A DNA stretch of 14,719 bases from Spirochaetaceae bacterium (lineage in GTDB: Bacteria; Spirochaetota; Spirochaetia; Treponematales; Breznakiellaceae), in NCBI GenBank assembly GCA_031265535.1, contig JAISCO010000425.1:1-14719 (forward strand), written 5' to 3'. Below the pieces are notes generated by a model. That model worked only from the letters and a program-made list of their open reading frames with translations, was not told the DNA's origin and ran no database searches. Shown here piece after piece: positions 7,491 to 13,340 of this stretch (positions within the stretch are counted from its first letter, which is position 1; each line of letters opens with the position of its first letter). Position numbers and translations under genes: made by a program.

Positions 7491-9341
7491 TCAACTTCCG
7501 GTATTAAGGGGGGGGGGGGGGGAGATTGCCGGATACTGTGTCGCTATTTCGGTGAGTATTGCCGTTATGTTATCTGACGTTATATCCGTTGTCTCAAGTG
7601 TGTTGAAGCCGCCGCCAAATTGGATTGTACCGTTGCCGCCGGCGGCAAAATCGAATGATATTTGTTCCCATGTTTCTATGGTTTTTGTTTCCGGCGTTTC
7701 AACGCCGATGCTTACGGTGACGGATGTTTCAAAGAATTGAAAATCAAGCGCGGCGGAAATAAAGCCGTCTTCGTCATATATTAGCGGTACCTGCGCCTCG
7801 TATGTTTCGTCTTTGTAAAACACGCGGAGTACTAGGGTTTGTTCGCCGAGTGCCGCTTGGACGGCGCAGCTGCCGTTAGCAGGGTCAAGGTTTTGCAGCA
7901 GCGCCGACAGCAGCAGACTGTCGGCGGCGGTGTTTACCGGCGCGAAGCGAAAAAATATTTCTCCGCTTCCTTCGTTTACTTGTATTTGTTTGAATAAGTC
8001 TCCCGGCATTTGGTAGCTATCCCGCGCGCCTACCGCGAGTCCATAGCTTCCTGATACAGGCAGCCATTGTACCTGGGGGGCTTCCGCGCCTTCTATTTTG
8101 ATGAGTTCGGCGGTGATGCTTGCGGGATCTCTTGTGTCTTTGAGGTTTCCCCATAGGCGGTACCACCGGTTTAGCTGTATTTCCATGTCGGCGTAGCGCC
8201 CTTCTCGCCCGTGCCGTTGTGATACCGGCAGCGATACGCTTCGACTTATGCCGTGTATGAACGGGTGCCGGTTGGGGTTGAACGGAAATACTTCTGTGCG
8301 TATGTTCTGAAAGCCGTTTTGATTGGGGGCTATCCAGAATATGCGGTTTGCGCCGGTGTATGCGGGGCCCTCGCTTATTTTTTCTTTTCCGTTGTACCAA
8401 ATGATGTATGGTTTGACTTCGGAGGATGCTTCCAATACTACTTCTAGCATGACTTTTTCGCCGGGCGGTACTATTCCAGCTGTCGCTGATATGCCGGGGA
8501 GGTAACTTGCGATGTCGTCTATTCTTAGTTTTTCACCCGCAAGGTAGTAAAACGGTTTTTCTACGCTGTTGAGTATCGCGCCGTTGGATGCTATTACGTC
8601 AAAGACGATTGTGTAAAAACCTGCCGGTAAGCCGCTGTCGAGATTTAGTTTGGGCAGTTCGCCGTATATGTTTTCAACGTTGATTATTGCCGTGGGCTTG
8701 GCATAACGGCTTGAGGCGTTTGTTACCGTGGTGTTGTCGTAGCTGCCCCCTGCCGGTTCTTTGGCGGGTGTGTTATTTTCTTTGCCGGATTCCGGAGTAT
8801 CCGTTGTTTCGAGCGGCGGCGAGGTGTCTTGTTTTTTGTCTGTTTCCGTGGCCGCCGTTGTGTTTTTTACGGAGAGCGGCGCTGGGTTTTCCGTGTTGGC
8901 TCCTGTGGATGATTTTGTTGTATTTTCTTCCGTTTTTTCGGCGGGCGCTTCTTTGTCCGTTTCCGTTGATTTTTCGGAGTTTGTTTCTTCAGAGTTTACC
9001 GTGCCGCTGTTTTCGGTGGTATTGCCTTCTTCTGTTTCCCAGTTCGAGGCGCTGTGACCGGGGAGCATGTATATTATTCGGGTGCCGTTTTCGTCGCCCC
9101 TCTCGTCTTTAAGGTATATACCCAGGGCGGAGATATCCGGGTCGCTTTGTATGTTAAAGTCAAAGTATGGCGATATTTCGCTGTCGTTGGCAAGTATTGC
9201 GCATTCGTCTAAGGATAAGCCGTTTATTTTCGCGTTTGCCTTGTAAACTTTTCTTGATGATAAGGCCATGTCCAGTTCGCCGCACCCGGTAATCAGCGCG
9301 CTCAGTGTAAGGATGGACAGTATTAGCCGCAGCTTATTCAT
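7491..9341 (-). CDS. Large secreted lipoprotein with T/E/N-rich linker and phase-variable-looking C15 tract
   Basis: A 616-residue protein of unknown function. The signal peptide ends in lipobox LITGC with lipidated C20. Residues about 100-210 form a low-complexity linker rich in T, E, N, S, K and P. The region from about 215 to 600 is beta-rich, and its last part (about 455-590) recalls a concanavalin-like jelly roll; that is only an impression. The present reading ends SPPPPLNTGS, and the prolines come from a run of 15 C on the coding strand (7508-7522). One C fewer, or two more, would replace the last six residues with a longer acidic tail ending at 7418. No Shine-Dalgarno precedes the ATG, and the next methionine (26) lies beyond the lipobox, so the start is firm and the transcript near-leaderless. 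A surface structural or adhesive role is possible. Confidence 0.75.
   Translation of the reverse strand: MNKLRLILSILTLSALITGCGELDMALSSRKVYKANAKINGLSLDECAILANDSEISPYFDFNIQSDPDISALGIYLKDERGDENGTRIIYMLPGHSASNWETEEGNTTENSGTVNSEETNSEKSTETDKEAPAEKTEENTTKSSTGANTENPAPLSVKNTTAATETDKKQDTSPPLETTDTPESGKENNTPAKEPAGGSYDNTTVTNASSRYAKPTAIINVENIYGELPKLNLDSGLPAGFYTIVFDVIASNGAILNSVEKPFYYLAGEKLRIDDIASYLPGISATAGIVPPGEKVMLEVVLEASSEVKPYIIWYNGKEKISEGPAYTGANRIFWIAPNQNGFQNIRTEVFPFNPNRHPFIHGISRSVSLPVSQRHGREGRYADMEIQLNRWYRLWGNLKDTRDPASITAELIKIEGAEAPQVQWLPVSGSYGLAVGARDSYQMPGDLFKQIQVNEGSGEIFFRFAPVNTAADSLLLSALLQNLDPANGSCAVQAALGEQTLVLRVFYKDETYEAQVPLIYDEDGFISAALDFQFFETSVTVSIGVETPETKTIETWEQISFDFAAGGNGTIQFGGGFNTLETTDITSDNITAILTEIATQYPAISPPPPLNTGS
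7508..7522. repeat. Homopolymer G15/C15 tract inside the lipoprotein gene
   Basis: Fifteen uninterrupted G on the plus strand are C15 on the coding strand. Such tracts slip readily during replication, and in Treponema pallidum poly-G runs control phase-variable surface genes. Here a change of one unit changes the C-terminus of the lipoprotein. Confidence 0.97.
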
Positions 9342-9352
9342 ACTTATAATAC

Positions 9353-9381
9353 ATTATAGCTTTATATAAATGAAATATCAA
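9353..9381 (-). promoter_or_regulatory. Strong promoter of the large lipoprotein, almost leaderless
   Basis: On the minus strand TTGATA (9381-9376) and TATAAT (9358-9353) are separated by exactly 17 bp. Eleven bases separate the -10 from the ATG at 9341, so transcription would begin about four to five bases before the start codon. There is no room for a ribosome binding site. Confidence 0.75.
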
Positions 9382-9423
9382 ATAACCAAAGGACAGGGAG
9401 GGAGGGAAGGAAGACAAAGTAAA

Positions 9424-9471
9424 AAGGAAGAAGGAAGAAGGAAGAAGGAAGAAGGAAGAAGGAAGAAGGAA
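9424..9471. repeat. Heptanucleotide microsatellite (aaggaag), about 6.9 copies
   Basis: Six perfect aaggaag units and a partial seventh lie 43 bp upstream of the -35 box of the large lipoprotein. The flanking gagggagggaaggaag stretch looks like a decayed extension. A 7-bp unit changes promoter-distal spacing and helical phase when copies are gained or lost. Confidence 0.95.
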
Positions 9472-9500
9472 CTTTTTCTACTTTTTTACATAAGGGCGCA

Positions 9501-9635
9501 TTTTTTGCTTCGCAAAAAACCGGGCTTTGCGGGGCTACGCTTCGCTCCGGCCACGGCTCCGCCGTGTCTGCTCGCCCCTGCGGGGCGGCCCCCCTACACT
9601 CCCTTTCGCGGAAGAAGCTCCGGCAAAGCCGGAGC
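9501..9635. repeat. Cluster of four short perfect hairpins
   Basis: Within 135 bp lie TTTTTTGC/GCAAAAAA (9501-9519, loop TTC), CACGGC/GCCGTG (9552-9566, loop TCC), GCCCC/GGGGC (9574-9586, loop TGC) and GCTCCGGC/GCCGGAGC (9617-9635, loop AAA). No gene occupies this stretch. It may be an aggregate of dispersed mini-hairpin repeats or a structured RNA. Confidence 0.7.
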
Positions 9636-9770
9636 CGGAAAACTGTCCTCCTGTCCCCTTGACCACTATCCATTGCTAATTGTTACCACAAATTTTCTAA
9701 AAGTAAAACTGCCGGCGAAAATTTCAAGAGGCTTGACAGTTTATTAATTGAATGGTAGCCTTAACTAACA

Positions 9771-9938
9771 ATGAATGTTATAAAAACCGCACTGAAGAAA
9801 GCTCTTAGATGGCCGTTCCGCAAGAAAATTTATCATCTGCGGGTCAAGTTTAGTCCAAGGGGCGGTGTATTTTCATACATTATCGGTATCCCCCCCCCCC
9901 CCCAGCAAACACGCACATACATGAAGCAAGTGTTTTAG
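9771..9938 (+). CDS. Small ORF interrupted by a C14 tract (doubtful)
   Basis: A 55-codon frame beginning with a basic N-terminus (about ten K/R in the first 30 residues) and running through four prolines encoded by the C-run at 9890-9903, then stopping. If the run were 15 C, the frame would stay open to 10273, well past the start of the next lipoprotein. No good ribosome binding site precedes the ATG; a TTGACA lies at 9733-9738 with only a weak -10 (TAGCCT) at 17 bp. It may be a phase-off gene, a decayed gene or chance. I recognise no family. Confidence 0.22.
   Translation: MNVIKTALKKALRWPFRKKIYHLRVKFSPRGGVFSYIIGIPPPPQQTRTYMKQVF
9890..9903. repeat. Homopolymer C14 tract
   Basis: Fourteen uninterrupted C on the plus strand lie about 2.4 kb from the G15 tract and 305 bp upstream of the duplicated-domain lipoprotein. 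Two such tracts this close are unlikely in ordinary coding DNA and mark a potentially hypermutable region. Confidence 0.97.
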
Positions 9939-10008
9939 CATACCGGTATATAGCAATAGGGCTTTTTGTCCAAAAATACGGTTTAAGCTCAAAGAAATTC
10001 CAGCCTCA

Positions 10009-10137
10009 TTACAAGAAATTCACTCTGAATTTCCAATCGCCTAACTCAAATTCATTGGCAACTAAGCCGGGATTCACGGCGAATTCACCATTGTTCAGCA
10101 TAAAATTGCAATCCATCAAATCCATTAATTTTCTCAC
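10009..10137 (-). pseudogene. Possible C-terminal gene remnant, unrecognised
   Basis: A short minus-strand frame (42 codons from a GTG at 10137, or 38 from an ATG at 10125) has a protein-like composition, with segments such as NGEFAVNPGLVANEFELGDW, and ends in TAA at 10009-10011. It is open only 53 codons in all, with an in-frame stop upstream. It could be the 3' remnant of a lost gene. It conflicts with the extended plus-strand frame through the C14 tract; at most one of them is real. Confidence 0.2.
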
Positions 10138-10208
10138 TTTTTCACAAGCAAAACCGCCCGTAAGGGTTGTTTATATTGCCGGCGGGCATACGCATAAGGA
10201 GTTGTATT

Positions 10209-11006
10209 ATGAAAAACATACAATTTATTGGTTTACCGGCCATGTTGCTGGTACTGGCGCTGTTTTTAGCTGATTGTGATCACAATAGCCGCCCAGAGTA
10301 TGTATGGCTTGCGGATTTGCAAAATCCGTTTGTAGGAAGTTGGGAATCGAAAATCCCCAGCATGGACAACGCGAGAATGGTCTCTGAATATAAATCTGAC
10401 GGGACATTTACCTGCGGCTTCCCTGAGGTCTCAGGATTTGAGGGTCCTTTTTACGGCGGCTATTCGGTAACAGACGATATTTTAATATGCTGGCTTGATT
10501 ATGAGGGTGAGTCGGCATATAAATTCAAAGTCGTTGACAACAATAAAATAAATGTTACCGAATATGACGATTTGGAAGAAGGCAATACCACGCCGTTTGT
10601 CCGCGTCCCCGGTTCCGCCGTCAATAGGGAAAACAAGCCGCTTTCACTTAATAATGTGTTTATCGGAAAATGGCAGGCAGAAATCCCCAGCATGGACAAC
10701 GCAAAAATGCTCTCCGAATATAAATCCGACGGTAAATTTACCTGCGGCTTCCCTGAAGTCTCAGGATTTGAGGGACCCTTTTACGGCGCGTATATTGTAT
10801 TTACGAACAGTAATATTTATATCAGTTCGGGGACCTATGCCAGTAATGTTATGGTAAGCTATACCGCTTTTGAGGGAGCCGCGTCATACACATTCAATGT
10901 AACTGACGGCGGCGGCGGCACCATAAGCGTTACCGAAATTACCGGATTAGAGGGCGGCACATTTACAGTGGGCAGTACCTCAATGTTTACCCGTGTCCAA
11001 AATTAG
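10209..11006 (+). CDS. Lipoprotein with two tandem lipocalin-like domains
   Basis: A 265-residue exported lipoprotein. The signal peptide (hydrophobic 6-20) ends in FLADC, giving lipidated C23 in a loose spirochaete lipobox. The start is the ATG with AAGGAG seven bases upstream; an in-frame TTG 42 bases earlier is rejected because it lacks this site and would spoil the signal peptide. The mature part is two copies of one domain of about 110 residues, each beginning N(P/V)F(V/I)G(S/K)W and sharing the block IPSMDNA, SEYKSDG and FTCGFPEVSGFEGPFYG. This resembles small lipocalin-like treponemal lipoproteins, but ligand and role are unknown. The copies diverge after the shared block. It stands alone, with no obvious partner gene. 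Confidence 0.78.
   Translation: MKNIQFIGLPAMLLVLALFLADCDHNSRPEYVWLADLQNPFVGSWESKIPSMDNARMVSEYKSDGTFTCGFPEVSGFEGPFYGGYSVTDDILICWLDYEGESAYKFKVVDNNKINVTEYDDLEEGNTTPFVRVPGSAVNRENKPLSLNNVFIGKWQAEIPSMDNAKMLSEYKSDGKFTCGFPEVSGFEGPFYGAYIVFTNSNIYISSGTYASNVMVSYTAFEGAASYTFNVTDGGGGTISVTEITGLEGGTFTVGSTSMFTRVQN
10351..10788 (+). repeat. Recent internal duplication, 330-bp period
   Basis: About 108 bp at 10351-10458 recur at 10681-10788 with only scattered, mostly silent changes, exactly 110 codons apart. The sequence outside these blocks is far less similar, which suggests gene conversion or selection on this segment. Confidence 0.85.
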
Positions 11007-11054
11007 AGCAGCAGGCGGGGGGTGGCGGAAGACCGCCTTAGGCGGGCTGTAGAC

Positions 11055-11112
11055 AGGGGGGCGCGACTATGATGCAACGGTTTGCGATGATGTATGGAAA
11101 CAGCGCCCCCCT
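11055..11112. repeat. Perfect 10-bp inverted repeat around a 38-bp core
   Basis: Arms AGGGGGGCGC (11055-11064) and GCGCCCCCCT (11103-11112) are exact complements and flank 38 bp of unremarkable sequence. It may fold as a long-loop hairpin RNA after the lipoprotein gene, or be the ends of a miniature mobile element. No target-site duplication is obvious. Confidence 0.6.
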
Positions 11113-11130
11113 TCTGATATAGAAAAATAG

Positions 11131-11160
11131 CCACAAATTACGCGAATTAACACGAATTAT
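11131..11160. repeat. Degenerate acga-type short direct repeats
   Basis: The words aaattacgcga and attaacacga follow each other, giving a roughly 10-bp period in an AT-rich stretch with no gene. Similar low-complexity words occur between genes in many bacteria. No function can be read here. Confidence 0.4.
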
Positions 11161-11210
11161 CGAAGCGGAGACAAAGCCCCCTGACCGCCGCTATCGACTT
11201 GAACGCCGTG

Positions 11211-11230
11211 TCCCGCCCAGCGAGGCGGGA
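11211..11230. other. Hairpin preceding the 33-bp array
   Basis: TCCCGCC (11211-11217) and GGCGGGA (11224-11230) form a perfect 7-bp stem with a six-base loop directly before the tandem array. It resembles the CCCGC/GCGGG element inside each array unit. Confidence 0.5.
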
Positions 11231-11236
11231 AGGTAC

Positions 11237-11438
11237 TAGCGCGGAGCGCACTGAAACCCGCTGGCGGGCTAGCGCGGAGCGCACTGAAACCCGCTGGCGG
11301 GCTAGCGCGGAGCGCACTGAAACCCGCTGGCGGGCTAGCGCGGAGCGCACTGAAACCCGCTGGCGGGCTAGCGCGGAGCGTATGTAAACCCACTGGTGGG
11401 CTGGCGGGCGCGGAGCGCATTAAAACCCACTGGTGGGT
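11237..11438. repeat. 33-bp tandem array, about six units, running into xseB
   Basis: Four identical 33-bp units start at 11237, 11270, 11303 and 11336, each beginning tagcgcggagcgcactgaaa and ending in ccgctggcgggc. A diverged fifth unit (11369-11401) and a sixth near 11406-11438 follow. Each unit holds two small palindromes, GCGC/GCGC and CCCG/CGGG. The unit length is a multiple of three, so all frames stay open by artefact. The last unit supplies the final codons and stop of xseB. There are no spacers, so it is not a CRISPR array. Confidence 0.95.
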
Positions 11439-11659
11439 ATACCAAACAGTTCAAGTTCCGGTTTTTCAACACGGATATCATCGCCATTTACTAGGATTTC
11501 AATTCGACTTTCGATTTTTTCAAGTTCCTTTTCCAACGTACGGGCAAGTTTTACCCCTTCCTCGAAAGCCGCGATCGCGTCGCTCAACGGTATGTCGCTC
11601 CTGCGTACCTGCTCGCCTAGTTTTTCAAGATGTTCCAGCCTCTCTTCAAAATTTTTCAT
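11420..11659 (-). CDS. xseB: Exodeoxyribonuclease VII small subunit
   Basis: A 79-residue protein with the family pattern FEERLEHLEKLGEQV at the start, then the conserved LSDAIAAFEEGVKLAR helix (residues 25-40) and a second long helix (41-57). Several small subunits bind one XseA catalytic subunit; the enzyme degrades single-stranded DNA in both directions in the cytoplasm. The ATG at 11659 has a GGGGA five bases upstream and matches the usual length; an upstream in-frame ATG at 11767 would add 36 residues inside holA and is rejected. It lies 16 bp after holA and is probably the last gene of that operon. The final residues (TSGF) and stop are read from a diverged unit of the 33-bp array, so the natural C-terminus may have been altered by the repeat. 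xseA is not in the window. Confidence 0.9.
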   Translation of the reverse strand: MKNFEERLEHLEKLGEQVRRSDIPLSDAIAAFEEGVKLARTLEKELEKIESRIEILVNGDDIRVEKPELELFGIPTSGF

Positions 11660-11675
11660 AGCCGTCCCCTTTGTG

Positions 11676-12653
11676 TCAGCAGATTCTAACACTCCATAAT
11701 TTGTATAAATAGATATGCAAAATAATATTTTCAAGCATCGAGCCGCCCGCCCGCGCGATAAGATCATATTCGGCGCAAATAGATATGCACTGATCGGCGG
11801 AGTCTAGGCCAAATGTCCGTCCCGCGTTGGCATAATCGCGTTTACTTTTTGCGGTAGAGATACCGATAGTTTTTAATTCAGCGTCAGAGGCCGCTCCCCG
11901 CGCCGCAAGCTCGCAGTAATCACGAAAACGCTTAAAACACCATGTAAGGCCGGCGATAATAGCGACGGACGTTTCCTGTCCGGCGATCAGAGTATTCAAT
12001 ATTTCGATACTTTTTGACAAATTGCCCGCGGCAAGCGCCGAAAAAAGCGTAAATGCGGATTCACTTCGAGTATGGGAAAGCCATTTTTCAACCTCATCCG
12101 CCGTAATTGACGCGGCGTTTCCCCTGCCCGCGAACAGCATCAGACGGGAACATTCACGCCGCAAAGCGTCCGTATTATTTTCTACCAATTCCAAAATCGC
12201 GTTTACGGCATCTTCGTCAATAAAAAAACCTTCGCGCCTGAAATATGAGCGCACCCAATCAGGCTTTTTATTATCAAACAATTCCCAAAAAATATGTTTA
12301 GCGCCTTTTGGAAGGGCGTTTTCTATTGTCCGGTCAACACTGTTTCCATCTGAAATCATAATCAATGTTGTATTATCTACAGGGGCTTTTATGTACGCCG
12401 CAATACTTGCGGTATCATCCTTCTTTTTTAATAATTCGGCGTTTTTAATAAAAATTAAACGGGATTCAGAGAATAATGAACCATTTAATAAAAAAGAACT
12501 AATATCGGCGGCGGGAGTATCGCCGGCATAAAAAGACGTTTCTTCCGGAGGCGCGCCGTATTTTTTTGTTATTTCAGCGCGTATACGCCCGATCTCGTCC
12601 TGTTTTTCGCCTAACTCGGGACCTACAAATAAAAAACTTTCACCTTTAGACAT
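11676..12653 (-). CDS. holA: DNA polymerase III delta subunit
   Basis: A 325-residue clamp-loader subunit, close to the usual length. Delta opens the sliding clamp and works in the replisome with gamma/tau and delta'. The N-terminal module begins ESFLFVGPELGEKQDEIGRI, where delta has a decayed P-loop, as is normal for a subunit that does not bind ATP. The family blocks SLFSESRLIFIKNAELL (59-75) and FALLELVENNTDALRREC-like helices (about 150-168) follow, and the C-terminal collar region has the expected SAFTLFSALAAGNLSKSIEIL and TWCFKRFRDY stretches. The ATG lies seven bases after the lexA stop with no clear ribosome binding site, so translation is probably coupled to lexA. Identification rests on motif and context. 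Confidence 0.88.
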   Translation of the reverse strand: MSKGESFLFVGPELGEKQDEIGRIRAEITKKYGAPPEETSFYAGDTPAADISSFLLNGSLFSESRLIFIKNAELLKKKDDTASIAAYIKAPVDNTTLIMISDGNSVDRTIENALPKGAKHIFWELFDNKKPDWVRSYFRREGFFIDEDAVNAILELVENNTDALRRECSRLMLFAGRGNAASITADEVEKWLSHTRSESAFTLFSALAAGNLSKSIEILNTLIAGQETSVAIIAGLTWCFKRFRDYCELAARGAASDAELKTIGISTAKSKRDYANAGRTFGLDSADQCISICAEYDLIARAGGSMLENIILHIYLYKLWSVRIC

Positions 12654-12660
12654 AACAAAA

Positions 12661-13272
12661 TCAATAAGAACGTATTACGCAGGCAAGATGCCCTACGATG
12701 CTGACATCACGACAGTAAATAGGATAGTACGCGGGATTCTCGGATTGCAGTTTTATATTTTCATTCCGCTTAAAAAACCTTTTCAGCGTATAACCGTCGT
12801 CCAGCATTGCCACCACAATATCGCCGTTTTTGGCAGTTTCTACCTTTTCAATTATCACGGTATCGCCGTCCATCACGCCCGCGCCATTCATAGAATCACC
12901 GCGTACAATCAATGCAAAATAATTCCTTCGGTTTTTTAACAAAGAATGATGTACACGTATGCTGCCCAAGTAGTTTTCTTCAGAAAGTATACGCGGGCCG
13001 GCGGCAACTTCGCCCAATATAGGTATATCAATGAAACTATTGGCCGCTTTATCCTCGAATTCGCCGTTGATGATTTCCATTGTGCGGGAACTCTTATCAC
13101 ACATTCTGAGTTTCTGTTTTTTCTTTAATGCCGCCACATGATCGTATGCGGCTTTCACGGTGATCTCGAAATACCCGGCAATCTGTCTGAATGTAGGCGG
13201 ATAATTATGTTCGGCTATAAAATGCGCGATGAAATTTAACACAAGTTGTTGGCGCTCTGTTAGTTCCTTCAT
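12661..13272 (-). CDS. lexA: LexA repressor (SOS regulator, self-cleaving)
   Basis: A 203-residue protein of normal LexA length. Residues 1-65 form the winged-helix DNA-binding domain, beginning LTERQQLVLNFI and including the TFRQIAGYF recognition region. The autocleavage site is A91-G92 in VAAGP, and the catalytic dyad is S127 (GDSM) with K164 (TLKRF). LexA represses DNA-damage genes until RecA filaments trigger cleavage. AGGA lies about eight bases before the ATG. It is the first gene of a likely lexA-holA-xseB unit, which would tie a clamp-loader subunit and an exonuclease to the SOS response; this is inference. A run of A7 followed by G6 and the 9-bp array sit just upstream. I cannot pick an operator with confidence, as spirochaete LexA boxes differ between species. 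Confidence 0.95.
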   Translation of the reverse strand: MKELTERQQLVLNFIAHFIAEHNYPPTFRQIAGYFEITVKAAYDHVAALKKKQKLRMCDKSSRTMEIINGEFEDKAANSFIDIPILGEVAAGPRILSEENYLGSIRVHHSLLKNRRNYFALIVRGDSMNGAGVMDGDTVIIEKVETAKNGDIVVAMLDDGYTLKRFFKRNENIKLQSENPAYYPIYCRDVSIVGHLACVIRSY

Positions 13273-13301
13273 AATAAGTTTCCTGTCCCCCCTTTTTTTC
13301 T

Positions 13302-13340
13302 ATTGCTATAATTGCTATAATTGCTATAATTGCTATAATT
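13302..13340. repeat. 9-bp tandem repeat (attgctata), 4.3 copies
   Basis: Four perfect attgctata units and a partial fifth lie between the response regulator and lexA. On the coding strand the unit reads tatagcaat; the unit next to the regulator overlaps its last codon and stop (13333-13335). The array places several -10-like TATAGC words about 30-70 bp upstream of the lexA start. Confidence 0.95.

Noticed and set aside
8687..9112. Plus-strand open frames opposite the large lipoprotein
   Set aside because: They are mirror frames of its low-complexity linker, with no signal or domain of their own.
10167..10208. Upstream TTG start of the duplicated-domain lipoprotein
   Set aside because: The ATG at 10209 has AAGGAG at proper spacing and gives a clean lipoprotein signal peptide.
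11147..11420. Open frames on both strands through the 33-bp array
   Set aside because: A repeat whose unit is a multiple of three stays open in many frames; the products are pure repeat with no start signals.
11237..11438. CRISPR array
   Set aside because: Units follow each other directly with no unique spacers, and no cas gene is nearby.
11660..11767. Longer xseB start at 11767
   Set aside because: It lies inside holA, adds unrelated residues, and the ATG at 11659 has a good ribosome binding site and the family's normal length.
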